The notes: a model not told the origin generated them from the sequence alone. Numbered from the stretch's first letter, positions 1-9,827 are shown. The stretch is DNA of 64,000 bases from Roseisolibacter agri (GCF_030159095.1 NZ_BRXS01000001.1:1033815-1097814); one strand, 5' to 3'. Program-made: numbers and translations.

Positions 1-1
1 G

Positions 2-586
2 CAGCTGCAGCACCTGCGGCCCGGCGTCACCATCCGCGTCGCCGACGCCGCGCGGTACATGATCACGATCAGCGACAACACCGCCACCAACCTGCTCCTC
101 GACCGCGTCGCGCTGCGCCGCGTCTGGGAGAAGATGGAGGCGCTCGGCCTGCCGCACACGAAGGTCCACGCCAAGGTGTTCCAGCGCTTCACCAGCGTGG
201 CGATGGACAGCTCGGTGAAGTACGGCCTGGGCGTGACGACGCCCGACGAGATGGCGGCGCTCTACGCGCGGCTCGCGCGCGGCACGGCGGTCAGCCCCGC
301 CGCCGACTCGGCGATGCTCGCCATCATGTTCCAGAACGAGGACGACGCGCTGCTGCAGCGCTACGTCGAGGGCGTGCGCGCCGCCAACAAGACCGGCGCC
401 ACCGACCAGGTGCGCACCGAGTGCGCGCTGTGGGAGCTGCAGTCGCGCGTCGTCGCCTGCGTGCTCACCAAGGAGAACCGGGACACGCGCTGGGTGCTCG
501 ACACCGAGCCGCAGCTGCTGATGGCGCGGCTGGGGAAGGTGATCACGGACGCCTGGCCGAAGCGGCCTCGCGCGCCGCAGTCCTGA
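2..586 (+). CDS. Class A beta-lactamase-fold serine hydrolase, 5' truncated by window edge
   Basis: Only the last 194 codons are in the window; the frame is already open at base 2, so the start and the SxxK nucleophile motif lie upstream. The visible part has the SDN motif (codons 71..79) and the KTG motif (389..397) of class A beta-lactamases and related penicillin-recognising serine hydrolases, in the usual order. Odd: no ExxLN omega-loop motif (the Glu166 general base of true beta-lactamases) can be found between them, so a transpeptidase-like or other serine-hydrolase role may fit better than antibiotic hydrolysis. The family acts in the periplasm. The gene ends just before a strong hairpin. 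Family confident, substrate unknown. Confidence 0.8.
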   Translation, partial: QLQHLRPGVTIRVADAARYMITISDNTATNLLLDRVALRRVWEKMEALGLPHTKVHAKVFQRFTSVAMDSSVKYGLGVTTPDEMAALYARLARGTAVSPAADSAMLAIMFQNEDDALLQRYVEGVRAANKTGATDQVRTECALWELQSRVVACVLTKENRDTRWVLDTEPQLLMARLGKVITDAWPKRPRAPQS

Positions 587-606
587 CCGGTCGCGCCTGC
601 ACGTCC

Positions 607-638
607 GGCACGCCCCCTGCGCCTGCGGGGGGCGTGCC
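607..638 (+). terminator. GC hairpin after the serine hydrolase gene
   Basis: Perfect 11-bp inverted repeat GGCACGCCCCC / GGGGGCGTGCC with a 10-base loop, 20 bases after the stop codon. Only a weak T-rich tail follows. The same ACGCCCCC stem type recurs after other genes here (14103, 49410), which supports a terminator role. Confidence 0.6.
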
Positions 639-1071
639 TGCTTCCGTCACTCTCGCCTCCGCGGCGCTGGCCGCCGTCACGCTGCTCGCCGTGCCTGGCG
701 CCGCGCACGCGCAGCTGGTCGGCGTCCCGGTGCCGCCGCCGCGCCCCGTGCCCGCGGCCGTCGCCGCGGCCGCCGCCGCCGACAGCGCGGACCCGAACCG
801 CCCGAAGCCCTTCCGCGCGGACACCGCGGCCATCATCCAGAAGCTCGACATCCAGGCCTGGGTCGACTCCGCCGCTCCCGCGCTGGCGCGCGCGCCGCGC
901 CCCGCGCCGGCGGTCGTCACGCCCGTCCCGCGCGTCGATCCCGCGCCGCCGGCCGTCGCGCCCGCGACGCGTCCGGCCACGCCCCCGCGCCGCACCCCGG
1001 CGCGCCCGTCGCAGGACGCCCGGCGCCCCGCGCCGGCCGACAGCACGGCCCGCCCGTCGCGCGCGCCCTAG
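634..1071 (+). CDS. Small Pro/Ala-rich secreted protein
   Basis: A 145-residue reading frame from a GTG that sits in the right arm of the preceding hairpin. The first ~24 residues look like a signal peptide: a hydrophobic Ala/Leu/Val stretch ending in AHAQ, with no basic n-region. The rest is rich in Pro, Ala and Arg and low in complexity, apart from a central stretch around DTAAIIQKLDIQAWVDS that looks structured. I do not recognise a family. The start is weakly supported: the GTG overlaps the hairpin and there are only G-runs as a ribosome site. Reality rests mainly on the signal-peptide pattern and codon usage; it could be a decayed or lineage-specific gene. Confidence 0.45.
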   Translation: MPASVTLASAALAAVTLLAVPGAAHAQLVGVPVPPPRPVPAAVAAAAAADSADPNRPKPFRADTAAIIQKLDIQAWVDSAAPALARAPRPAPAVVTPVPRVDPAPPAVAPATRPATPPRRTPARPSQDARRPAPADSTARPSRAP

Positions 1072-1092
1072 ACCCGCGAGGGGCGGAGGCGC

Positions 1093-1098
1093 TACGAT
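1093..1098 (+). promoter_or_regulatory. -10 box for leaderless psuG mRNA
   Basis: TACGAT ends 5 bases before the ATG at 1104 and no Shine-Dalgarno sequence precedes the start. A transcript from this box would begin at or within a base or two of the start codon. The same arrangement recurs at many genes in this window. Confidence 0.5.
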
Positions 1099-1103
1099 CG
1101 GGC

Positions 1104-2036
<933 letters not shown>

Positions 2037-2080
2037 GCGCCCCCGCCGGGGCGCAAAAGGTGCGCTTTACGTTCCCGACA

Positions 2081-2110
2081 TTGAACTCATCCGCGTCCGG
2101 GCTGTACTAT
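2081..2110 (+). promoter_or_regulatory. Promoter for TPR gene
   Basis: TTGAAC (2081..2086), 18-base spacer, TACTAT (2105..2110), then a ~30-base leader with GGCGGAGGA (2127..2135) as a good ribosome-binding site 7 bases before ATG 2143. This stretch is AT-richer than its surroundings. Confidence 0.55.
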
Positions 2111-2142
2111 AGGCAGACCAGATCAGGCGGAGGACCCACAGC

Positions 2143-3264
2143 ATGACCAACCCCTTCCTGAGCTCCGAGGAGTACGACGAGCGCGCGCATGCCCTCTACA
2201 ACGAGGGCAAGTACGACGAGGCGCTCGACGTCCTCCGCGAGGGGCTCTCACTCTACCCGCACGCGGTGGAGTTGCACGTGGGGCTGGGCTACGCGCGCCT
2301 GGCGCGCGAGGAGTACGCGTGGGCGCGTCGGGCGTTCGACGAGGCGCTCGTCCTCGACGCCGAGCACGAGGACGCCCTGGCGGGCCTCGGCGAGGTGCTG
2401 CTCAAGTTCGGGCAGCAGGACGCCGCGCTCCGCGCGTTCCAGCAGACGCTCACCCTGGGCTACCAGGACGACATCGAGCTCATGCTCCAGATCGGCCGCG
2501 CGCTCTTCCGCGAGGGGCTGATCGAGGAGGCGCGCTCGTACTTCGAGGTCGCCGTCCAGGAAGCCCCCGACAACGCCGAGGCGGTCGCCTGCGTCGGCTA
2601 CGCGCTGCACCGGCTGGGCGACGACGAGGGCTCGGCCGCCGCGCTCCGGCGCGCGCTGCAGCTCGACGGCGAGCACGTCGAGGCCCGCATCTACCTCGGC
2701 AACCTGCTCTACGACCGCGGGGAGTTCGAGAGCGCCCTCTACCACCTGGACCGCTCGACGCCCGAGGACCACTGGGACGAGCTCGGGATCTGGCGACTGC
2801 TGGAGCTCAAGAAGTCGGTGTACCGGCTGGCCGACGACGACGTCGAGCTGAAGCCGTGGGAGGCGCGCCTGACCGAGCTGGCGGGCGAGCCCGACGCGAT
2901 CGACGACCTGCTGGCGGAGCTGGAGAACGGCGACGACGACGTGGCGCAGCTGGAGCTGTTCGCGGCCGAGGCGGTCCCGCCGACGGAACGGACGGACGAG
3001 CCGCAGGTGCCGCCGGCGCGCATGGACACGGGCCGCCACCGCGTGGTCACCAGCGAGGGTGCCATGGTGGACGGCACGTGGGAGGAGATCGTCGGCCTCC
3101 TGCGCGACGCGAGCGAGGAGTTCGCCGGACGCCCGGTCTCCGACTTCATGTCGGCGGTCGCGCGGCGGCAGTACGGCAAGACGGGGGTGCGCATCTCGGC
3201 GGGGGACGCCGAGTCGTTCATCCGCGGCAGCGCGGACGCCGGGCTGCTTCGCATCGTCCGCTGA
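2143..3264 (+). CDS. Soluble tetratricopeptide-repeat protein
   Basis: 373 residues, no signal peptide or membrane segment, strongly acidic. Residues ~8-215 are a string of TPR units; repeated patterns such as ALYNEGKYDEALDVLREGL, GYARLAREEYAWARRAFDEAL and ALRAFQQTLTLG are visible. The C-terminal third (~residues 245-373) is different: an acidic linker, then a compact segment with EEIVGLLRDASEEF and a final SFIRGSADAGLLRIVR that I cannot assign. TPR proteins are scaffolds for protein complexes; the partner is not known. A second TPR protein follows 168 bases downstream, so the two may act together. Start chosen on the clear ribosome site and promoter. Confidence 0.85.
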   Translation: MTNPFLSSEEYDERAHALYNEGKYDEALDVLREGLSLYPHAVELHVGLGYARLAREEYAWARRAFDEALVLDAEHEDALAGLGEVLLKFGQQDAALRAFQQTLTLGYQDDIELMLQIGRALFREGLIEEARSYFEVAVQEAPDNAEAVACVGYALHRLGDDEGSAAALRRALQLDGEHVEARIYLGNLLYDRGEFESALYHLDRSTPEDHWDELGIWRLLELKKSVYRLADDDVELKPWEARLTELAGEPDAIDDLLAELENGDDDVAQLELFAAEAVPPTERTDEPQVPPARMDTGRHRVVTSEGAMVDGTWEEIVGLLRDASEEFAGRPVSDFMSAVARRQYGKTGVRISAGDAESFIRGSADAGLLRIVR

Positions 3265-3348
3265 CGGGGACGGACGCGTTCCGTCCGACGGACGCTTCAT
3301 TCCGCCTCACACCGGCTCCCGGCGCTCCGCCGGGGGCCGGTCGTGCGT

Positions 3349-3380
3349 GCGGCCGCGTGAGCACCCACGTACGCGGCCGC
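3349..3380 (+). terminator. Hairpin between the two TPR genes
   Basis: GCGGCCGCGT and ACGCGGCCGC form a 10-bp stem with a 12-base loop. A smaller GGACGGA/TCCGTCC hairpin lies upstream just after the stop codon. No T-run follows, so this may be a pause or attenuation site rather than a full terminator. Confidence 0.4.
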
Positions 3381-3432
3381 CCCAGCGACCCCGCCCCGGC
3401 GGTGGTCGGCCCCTTGCACTGATGGGCCACCG

Positions 3433-4617
3433 ATGACGACCCCGAACCATCGCACGGCCATGGCCGCGCTCGACGCGGCCCGCCCGCTCATCACCCGGCT
3501 GGACCCGACCCGCCACCCCGAGGAGGTCGCGGCCGACCTGATCGAGGCCTGGGGCGCCGTCGAGACCTCGCTCCGCGCCCTGCTCGGCGGCTCGGGCCTG
3601 GGCGGACAGGCGCTGGTGGGCGAGGTGCGCCAGCGTGGCCTGCTCGACTACCGCCACGCGCACGACCTCCTCGGCTTCCTGGCCGCGCGCGACCGCGCCT
3701 CGCGGCAGGGCTACCGCCCCGACCACGCCGACGTGGACGCCGCCCGCAGCGGCTTCCAGTCGCTGGAGGCGGCGCTCGGCCTCGGCATCGGCGCGCCGAC
3801 GGGGGTGCACCGCGCGGTCGGTCCGCTGCCGCCCCCCGGTGCCGCACCGGGAACGCCCGCGCCGCTGCCGCCCGCGGCCGTCGGCGCCCGGCCCGGGCCA
3901 GGGCTCGGCGCGCCGGCGCCGGACGTGCCGCTCGACCCGGTGGCCCGCCGCACCCCGTTCCGGCGGCCGTCGCGGTCGGTGCTCGTCGTCGGGATCGTCG
4001 CGCTGGCCGCGATCCTCGCCGGCGCCTACTGGTGGATGAGCGAGTCGCAGAGCCCGCGCGCACTGGAGCGCGGCGTGGTCGCGTACCAGGCAGGCCAGAA
4101 GGACATCGCGCGGCGCGAGTTCCAGGCGGCCGCCGACGACCACCCGGAGCTCGCGCTGCCGCGGGTGTGGCTGGCGCGCCTGGCCCGCGAGGACGGCGAC
4201 CTGCCGCGCGCCACGAACGAGGTCACGCGCGCGATCCAGAACGAGCCGGCCAACGCGATCGCGCTGCGCGAGATGGGGCAGCTCCAGTTGCAGGTGAACC
4301 GCCCCGACCTCGCCATCAACTTCCTCCGGCGCGCGATCGAGGCGAACAACGCCGACCGGGTGGCGCAGGGGTGGATGGCGTGCGCGCTGACCCGGCAGGG
4401 CAACGTGCAGCTCGCCCAGAGCTTCGCGCAGCGCGCCGGGCAGGGCGACTGGTCCGGGTGCGTCAACGCGGCGCCGACGATGCCGATGGCGCCCGGGCAG
4501 ATGCCCGGGCAGATGCCCGGCCAGCTGCCGCCGGCGGCGTACCCGGCGGCGCCGTATCCGCAGGGGGCGGTGCCGCAGCAGTACCCCGCGCCGCAGGGCG
4601 TCGCGCCACGCCCGTGA
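3433..4617 (+). CDS. Membrane-anchored TPR protein with Pro/Gln-rich tail
   Basis: 394 residues. Residues 1-120 form an alpha-helical N-terminal domain (EVAADLIEAWGAVETSLRALL, then a conserved RQRGLLDYRHAHDLLGFL). A Pro/Ala-rich linker follows, then one transmembrane helix at ~178-200 (SVLVVGIVALAAILAGAYWW). Residues ~210-335 hold about three TPR units, and the last ~45 residues are a low-complexity PGQMPGQ/QYPAP tail. Topology is probably cytoplasmic N-terminus and periplasmic TPR domain. The tail is like those seen on adhesive or scaffold proteins, but function is unknown. It lies downstream of another TPR gene. Confidence 0.78.
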   Translation: MTTPNHRTAMAALDAARPLITRLDPTRHPEEVAADLIEAWGAVETSLRALLGGSGLGGQALVGEVRQRGLLDYRHAHDLLGFLAARDRASRQGYRPDHADVDAARSGFQSLEAALGLGIGAPTGVHRAVGPLPPPGAAPGTPAPLPPAAVGARPGPGLGAPAPDVPLDPVARRTPFRRPSRSVLVVGIVALAAILAGAYWWMSESQSPRALERGVVAYQAGQKDIARREFQAAADDHPELALPRVWLARLAREDGDLPRATNEVTRAIQNEPANAIALREMGQLQLQVNRPDLAINFLRRAIEANNADRVAQGWMACALTRQGNVQLAQSFAQRAGQGDWSGCVNAAPTMPMAPGQMPGQMPGQLPPAAYPAAPYPQGAVPQQYPAPQGVAPRP

Positions 4618-4657
4618 CGCGGGCCTGACGGCACGGGCCGGCGAGGGCGGGGTAGCC

Positions 4658-4693
4658 GCGGGGGCCGGGCGCGAAACCGCGTCCGGCCCCCGC
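4658..4693 (+). terminator. GC-rich hairpin after the TPR-anchor gene
   Basis: GCGGGGGCCGG / CCGGCCCCCGC, an 11-bp stem extended by inner GCG/CGC pairs, with a short A-containing loop, 40 bases after the stop codon. It separates the TPR gene from the ABC operon. Confidence 0.55.
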
Positions 4694-4754
4694 TCCGTAG
4701 GGCCTGCGCGGCGCCGCATCCGGCGTCCGCCCCGTCGCCTCCGCACCGCCGTCC

Positions 4755-5678
4755 GTGCCATCCCTCATCGAGTTCCGCGGCGTCGGCAAGCGCTACACGC
4801 GCCCCCTCGCCTCCGACGTCGTCGCCCTCGAGGACGTCTCGCTCGACGTCCACGCCGGCGAGGTCCTCGGCATTGCCGGCCCCAATGGCGCCGGCAAGAG
4901 CACGCTGATCTCCATCCTCCTGGGCTACGTCCCGCCCAGCCGCGGCGAGGTGCGCATCGCCAACCGCCCGGTGCGCGAGTACATCGAGCGCCACGGCGTG
5001 GGCTACCTCTCGGAGCTCGTCGACGTCGACCCGCGCTGGACGGTGCGGCAGGCGCTGCTCCGCTTCGGCACGCTGGCCGGCGTCCCCGAATCGCGGCTCG
5101 CGGTGCGCGTCCAGGAGGTCATGACGCGGCTCGGCCTCGACGAGTATGCCGACCGTCCCTTCCGCAAGCTCTCCAAGGGCAACAAGCAGCGGCTCGGCCT
5201 CGCGCAGGCGCTGCTGCGCGAGGAGCGCGTGCTGATCCTCGACGAGCCCACGCACGGCCTCGACCCGCTCTGGATGATCCGCTTCCGCGGCATCCTCGCG
5301 GAGCTGCGCCGCCCCGGCCGCGCGATCCTCGTCGCGTCGCACAACCTGGAGGAGCTGGAGCGCCTCTGCGACCGCGTCGCGATCCTCGACCGCGGGCGCG
5401 TGACGCGCGTCGTCGAGGTGGGCGAGGTGCTGCCGCACACGCACGAGACGCTCTACCGCCTGACCGTCGCGCGCGGCGCCGACCGCCTGAGCGAGGTGTT
5501 CACCGAGGCGACGGACCTCGGACGCGGCGACTGGGCGGTGAGCGCCCCCACGCTCGAGGCGCTGAACCACGGCATCGCGGCGCTCATCGAGCGCGGCGTG
5601 CTCCTGGTCGGCGTCGCCCCCGCGCAGAGCGCGCTCGAGCAGGTCTTCCACGACGCCATCGGCGAGGTGCTGCTGTGA
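4755..5678 (+). CDS. ABC transporter ATP-binding protein
   Basis: 307 residues from a GTG start; no ATG is available in this frame near the expected N-terminus. Walker A is GPNGAGKST, the signature is a variant LSKGNKQRL, Walker B is RVLILDEPTHGLD, and the switch His is in ASHNLEEL. Residues ~235-307 are an accessory C-terminal domain typical of export ATPases of the ABC-2 class. It powers the permease encoded immediately downstream (4-base overlap), in the inner membrane. Substrate unknown; related pairs handle lipids, polysaccharides or drugs. Strong family assignment. Confidence 0.92.
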   Translation: MPSLIEFRGVGKRYTRPLASDVVALEDVSLDVHAGEVLGIAGPNGAGKSTLISILLGYVPPSRGEVRIANRPVREYIERHGVGYLSELVDVDPRWTVRQALLRFGTLAGVPESRLAVRVQEVMTRLGLDEYADRPFRKLSKGNKQRLGLAQALLREERVLILDEPTHGLDPLWMIRFRGILAELRRPGRAILVASHNLEELERLCDRVAILDRGRVTRVVEVGEVLPHTHETLYRLTVARGADRLSEVFTEATDLGRGDWAVSAPTLEALNHGIAALIERGVLLVGVAPAQSALEQVFHDAIGEVLL

Positions 5679-6601
5679 TCTCCTTCGACGGGGCGGCGCC
5701 CGCCCCCGACCGCGAGCGCCACGCGCGCCTGCTCGACGAGCTGACGGCCGCCGCGGCGCTCGTGCCGCAGACCGCCGGCGGCCCCGCGCTGGACGACGAC
5801 GACTTCCTCGCCACCGACGAGACGCTCGACATCCCGCCGGCCGAGTCGCCGCTGCGCCGCTACCTCAAGTACCAGGTGCGCGACTTCGTGCAGCAGCGCG
5901 CGGTGTGGCTGCTCGCGCTGGGCCTGATGGGCATCTACTTCTTCTGGGACAACTACGACGCCGCGCAGATGGGCGAGCGCATGCGCCGCGGCGCGGACGG
6001 CATCGTGCGTCCCGTGCCCGAGGCGGAGACGTTCACGGGGCTGATGCTCGCGCTCATGTCGGCGTTCGCCGGGCTGTCGTCGGTGTTCACGGTGCACGGC
6101 ATCGTGTCGGCGGAGCGCGAGCGCGGGCTGCAGCGCTTCCTGTTCGCGAAGCCCGTCGCGCGCGTCCCGTACTACCTGCAGAAGCTCGGGATCGCGTTCG
6201 TCGGGACGCTCGCGCTGGCGCTCGTCGTGGCGCTGCTGGCGGGCGCGGTGTTCGGCCGCGCGGTGCCGGTCGAGCAGGTGCTGATGATCGCCACGGCGCT
6301 GTTCGCGTCGGTCGGCGGGCTCACCTTCCTGCTCTCGACGCTGGTGCGCTTCGACGGCGGCCTGGCGCTCATCGGCACGCTGGGCGTGATCCCGCTGCGC
6401 GAGCTCAGCGAGCGCGTGGACGGCTGGGGCGCGGTGGGCGCGCTGCGCTACCTGCTGCCGCCCATCGAGCGCCTCGGGCCGCTGGTGGATCCCATGGTCA
6501 ACGGCGACCCGCTGCGCGCGATGCTCTGGGCCGTGGGCTACGGCGCCGTCTGCGTGGCGGCCGGGATCGCCGTCCTCCGGCGCCGCTCGATCCTCACCTG
6601 A
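5675..6601 (+). CDS. ABC-2 type transporter permease
   Basis: 308 residues, GTG start overlapping the ATPase stop (GTGA), so translation is coupled. A cytoplasmic N-terminus of about 75 residues is followed by six hydrophobic segments (for example AVWLLALGLMGIYFFW, TGLMLALMSAFAGL, GIAFVGTLALALVVALL). The segment YERERGLQRFLFAKPV-like (at about 6110..6160) is the amphipathic coupling stretch seen after the second helix in ABC-2 permeases. With the preceding ATPase it forms a complete exporter of two half-sized subunits, each probably dimeric. Two tandem hairpins follow. Confidence 0.88.
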   Translation: MISFDGAAPAPDRERHARLLDELTAAAALVPQTAGGPALDDDDFLATDETLDIPPAESPLRRYLKYQVRDFVQQRAVWLLALGLMGIYFFWDNYDAAQMGERMRRGADGIVRPVPEAETFTGLMLALMSAFAGLSSVFTVHGIVSAERERGLQRFLFAKPVARVPYYLQKLGIAFVGTLALALVVALLAGAVFGRAVPVEQVLMIATALFASVGGLTFLLSTLVRFDGGLALIGTLGVIPLRELSERVDGWGAVGALRYLLPPIERLGPLVDPMVNGDPLRAMLWAVGYGAVCVAAGIAVLRRRSILT

Positions 6602-6614
6602 CCGACGGGCGAGC

Positions 6615-6693
6615 GGCTCCGGCACGCACGGTGCGCCGGAGCCCTTCACCGAACGGGGACGTCCGACCATCCTCCGGTCGGACGTCCCCGTTC
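6615..6693 (+). terminator. Two tandem hairpins ending the ABC operon
   Basis: The first hairpin is GGCTCCGGC/GCCGGAGCC (6615..6642). The second has a perfect 18-bp stem starting GAACGGGGACGTCC (6651..6668 with 6676..6693) and a 7-base loop, ending in GTTC. It is one of the strongest simple hairpins in the window and lies between two codirectional genes, only 18 bases before the next start codon. Confidence 0.7.
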
Positions 6694-6711
6694 CGCTTCC
6701 CGACGCACGCG

Positions 6712-9339
6712 ATGCCGACGCCTCCCGACACGCCCCTGATCGACCCCGCGACTGTGCACCGCACGGTGCTGCCCAACGGCCTCACCGTGCTCGTGCGGCG
6801 CGACGCGTCCGCGCCCGTGGTGGCGGTCAACACGTTCGTGCGCGCCGGCTACTTCGACGAGACGGACGACGTGGTGGGCGTCGCGCACGTGCTGGAGCAC
6901 ATGTTCTTCAAGGGCACGCCGCGGCGCGGCGTCGGAGAGATCGCGAAGCAGACCAAGGCGCAGGGCGGCTACCTCAACGCGCACACGATCTACGACCACA
7001 CCAGCTACTACGCGGTGCTGCCGTCGTCGGGCTTCGTGGAGGGGCTCGACATCCAGGCCGACGCGTACGCGAACTCGCTGGTGGACGCCGACGAGCTGGC
7101 GAAGGAGCTCGAGGTCATCATCCAGGAGGCGAAGCGGAAGCTCGACAACCCGGGCGCCGTGACGGTGGAGTCGCTGTACGCGCTGCTGCACGACCGGCAC
7201 CGCGTGCGCCGCTGGCGCATCGGCACGGAGGAGGGGCTGCGGCGCCTCACGCGCGACGACGTCGCGGGCTTCTATCGCACCTACTACCGGCCCAGCGCGA
7301 CGGTGCTGTCGATCGTCGGCGACGTGGATCCGGACGTCGCGCTGGCGCACGTGCGCGAGCGCTACGGCGCGCTGCCGGACGGCGCCGTGCCCACCGACCG
7401 CGGCCCGCAGGAGGACGCGCACGCGGACTTCCGCTACCGCGAGCTGTCGGGCGACGTGCAGCAGGCGCAGGTCGCGTTCGGGTGGCGCACGCCGGGCACG
7501 CGCCACGACGACACGCCGCACCTCGACCTCGCCGCGGCGGTGCTGGGCACGGGCCGCGGCTCGCGGCTCTATCGCGCGGTCCGCGAGCGCTCGCTGGCGT
7601 CTCACGTCGGCGCGTACGACAGCACGCCGACGGAGCTCGGCATCTTCGTCGTACACGCCGAGGGCGATCCCGCGCGCCTGCCCGACGCGGCGCGTGCGAT
7701 GTGGACGGAGGTGCGCGCGCTGCGCGAGCAGGGCGTGGGCGCGCACGAGCTGGCGCGCGTGCAGCGCATCGCCGAGTCGCGCTGGCTGCGCCGCCTCGAG
7801 ACGATGGAAGGCCAGGCGAGCTGGCTGGCCGAGTGGGAGGCGCTCGGCGACTGGCGGCTGGGCGAGGACTACCGCGCGCGCGTGCAGCGCGCGACGCCCG
7901 ACGACGTGACCGAGGCCGCGCGCCGCTGGCTCGATCCCGAGCGCGCGGGCGTGATCGTGTACCGGCCGCAGGGCAGCGCGCCGATCGCGGCCGATGCGAC
8001 GGCGTTCGCGGCGCTGCTGGCGGCCGACGCGCCCGCGCCCGTCGGCGCGGGCACCGCACCGGCGCCGCAGGCGCCCGCGGTGCACACGGGCGCGCCCGCG
8101 CTGGAGCGCGTCGAGGCGGGCGTGCACGTCTTCCGCACCGCGCAGGGGATCCCCGTGCTGGTCGCGCGCAAGCCGGGCGCGCGCATCGTGAACCTCGGCG
8201 TCTACGCGCGCGGCGGCGCCAGCGAGGAGGCCGATGCCGACGCGGGCCTCACGATGCTGATGGCGCACACCAGCGTGAAGGGCACCGAGCGCCGCACCGC
8301 CGCGCAGATCGCGGCCGAGGCGGAGGTGCTGGGCGGCAGCGTGGGCGCGAGCGTGGGATCGGAGACGTTCGGCTGGGGGATCGCGGTGCCGCTGCCACAC
8401 GCGGCCGATGCGGCGTCGCTGCTGGCCGACGTGGTGCAGCGTCCCGTCTTCCCCGACGCGGCGGTCGACACGGAGCGCGACGTCGCGCTGCAGGAGCTGC
8501 GGCTGCTGCGCGACGACATGTACCGCTGGCCGATGCGGCTCGCCTCCGAGGCCGCGTACGCCGGCCATCCGTACGGGCGCCCGGTGGGCGGCACGGACGA
8601 ATCCCTGCGCGCGCTCGACGCGGCGCAGCTGCGCGCGTGGCATCGCGCGCGCGCGCTGTCGGGCGACGCGGTGCTCGCGGTCGTCGGCGATCTCGCGCCC
8701 GAGGAGGCGGCCGCGCTGGTGGCGCGCGAGTTCGGCGCGCTCGCGCCGCGTGAGGTGACGCCGCTGCCCGCGCCCACGTGGCGCGAGGGTGCGCGGCGCG
8801 ACGACGCGCGCGCCAAGAAGCAGACGGCGCTGGCGCTGCTCTTCCCGGGGCCGACGCGCACCGATCCCGCGCGCGTCGCGGCGCAGCTGCTGGCGGGCAT
8901 CGCGAGCGGGTTGGGCGGCCGCTTCTTCGACGAGCTGCGCGACCGCCGCTCGCTCGCGTACACGGTGCACGCCTTCGCGAGCCCGCGGCGGCTCGCGGGG
9001 ACGTTCGGCGCCTACATCGCGACGGGGCCGACGCAGGAGGACGAGGCGCGCGCCGGCCTGCTGGCCGAGTTCGAGCGACTGCGCGACGCGCCCGTGAGCG
9101 CCGAGGAGCTGGAGCGCGCGCAGACGTACGCGCTCGGCACGCACGCCATCGCGCGGCAGAGCGGCGGCGCGGTGATGGGCGAGCTGGTGGACGCGTGGCT
9201 CACCGGCGAGGGGCTCTCCGAGCTCGAGACCTATGACGCGCGGGTGCGCGCGGTCACGCCGGAGACGATCCAGACGCTGGCCCGCGACTGGTTCGATCCG
9301 GCGCGGCGCGTGGAGGGCGTCGTCCGCGGGACGGGCTGA
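6712..9339 (+). CDS. M16 (pitrilysin/insulinase-like) zinc peptidase, fused two-domain form
   Basis: 875 residues. The N-terminal half has the inverted zinc motif H59-V-L-E62-H63 and the third ligand Glu139 in QEAKRK, 76 residues later, as in active M16 peptidases. The C-terminal half repeats the fold but has no HxxEH at the matching place (it reads LTMLMAHT), as expected for the inactive partner domain that completes the chamber. Bacterial relatives occur as separate active and inactive subunits; here both are on one chain. No clear signal peptide, so location is uncertain. ATG 6712 was chosen because it follows the upstream hairpin and the protein begins in the usual TVHRTVLPNGLTVL block. 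Confidence 0.92.
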   Translation: MPTPPDTPLIDPATVHRTVLPNGLTVLVRRDASAPVVAVNTFVRAGYFDETDDVVGVAHVLEHMFFKGTPRRGVGEIAKQTKAQGGYLNAHTIYDHTSYYAVLPSSGFVEGLDIQADAYANSLVDADELAKELEVIIQEAKRKLDNPGAVTVESLYALLHDRHRVRRWRIGTEEGLRRLTRDDVAGFYRTYYRPSATVLSIVGDVDPDVALAHVRERYGALPDGAVPTDRGPQEDAHADFRYRELSGDVQQAQVAFGWRTPGTRHDDTPHLDLAAAVLGTGRGSRLYRAVRERSLASHVGAYDSTPTELGIFVVHAEGDPARLPDAARAMWTEVRALREQGVGAHELARVQRIAESRWLRRLETMEGQASWLAEWEALGDWRLGEDYRARVQRATPDDVTEAARRWLDPERAGVIVYRPQGSAPIAADATAFAALLAADAPAPVGAGTAPAPQAPAVHTGAPALERVEAGVHVFRTAQGIPVLVARKPGARIVNLGVYARGGASEEADADAGLTMLMAHTSVKGTERRTAAQIAAEAEVLGGSVGASVGSETFGWGIAVPLPHAADAASLLADVVQRPVFPDAAVDTERDVALQELRLLRDDMYRWPMRLASEAAYAGHPYGRPVGGTDESLRALDAAQLRAWHRARALSGDAVLAVVGDLAPEEAAALVAREFGALAPREVTPLPAPTWREGARRDDARAKKQTALALLFPGPTRTDPARVAAQLLAGIASGLGGRFFDELRDRRSLAYTVHAFASPRRLAGTFGAYIATGPTQEDEARAGLLAEFERLRDAPVSAEELERAQTYALGTHAIARQSGGAVMGELVDAWLTGEGLSELETYDARVRAVTPETIQTLARDWFDPARRVEGVVRGTG

Positions 9340-9412
9340 GGCGCGCCTGCCGGCACCGAATGTGAACGGGGAGGGGGCGTCCAGACGTCCACCCCATCCG
9401 GAGGCCCAGCCG

Positions 9413-9766
9413 ATGTCCCGCCCCCCGTTCGAGGAGCGCCAGCAGGAGCTCAACCCGCACCGCGACGAGGAGCGCGCCCACGCCGCCGACATGGCGTACG
9501 CGCAGCTCCGGCAGCGCGGCGTCCGCGTCACCGGCGAGGAGTCGGCGCTCGACCTCGCCGCCGTCGTGGAGGCGGTCGAGCGGTTCGAGGCGGCCGTCTC
9601 GGCGCTCGGCGGCGACCGCATGACCAACTCGCCCGACAGCACCCAGCCCGACGACGCGCGCATGGTGCTGCCGACGCGCGCCGACGACGAGAGCGCGCGC
9701 GACTACGTGCGGCGGATCGATCGGGCGACGGAGAACCTGGGCTCCGGCGAGGCGGCCGGCGCCTGA
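9413..9766 (+). CDS. Small acidic hypothetical protein
   Basis: 117 residues, start supported by GGAGG (9400..9404) 8 bases before the ATG. Very hydrophilic, rich in Asp, Glu, Arg and Ala, with two likely helices (YAQLRQRGVRVTGEES and VVEAVERFEAAVSALGG) and a disordered middle. No signal or membrane segment. I do not recognise a family. It follows the M16 peptidase gene by 73 bases and ends at a convergent terminator. Confidence 0.65.
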   Translation: MSRPPFEERQQELNPHRDEERAHAADMAYAQLRQRGVRVTGEESALDLAAVVEAVERFEAAVSALGGDRMTNSPDSTQPDDARMVLPTRADDESARDYVRRIDRATENLGSGEAAGA

Positions 9767-9782
9767 ACGGCGGCTGCGGACG

Positions 9783-9823
9783 GCGGACTGCGGGTTCCAC
9801 AGGATCCGCAGCCCGCAGTCCGC
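9783..9823. terminator. Bidirectional hairpin between convergent genes
   Basis: GCGGACTGCGGG / CCCGCAGTCCGC, a 12-bp stem lying 16 bases after the plus-strand stop and 4 bases before the minus-strand stop. The right arm with its flank (9803..9823, 21 bases) is repeated exactly, in reverse complement, at 51645..51665 beside a family A hairpin, so this is a dispersed repeat as well. Confidence 0.65.
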
Positions 9824-9827
9824 AGCG

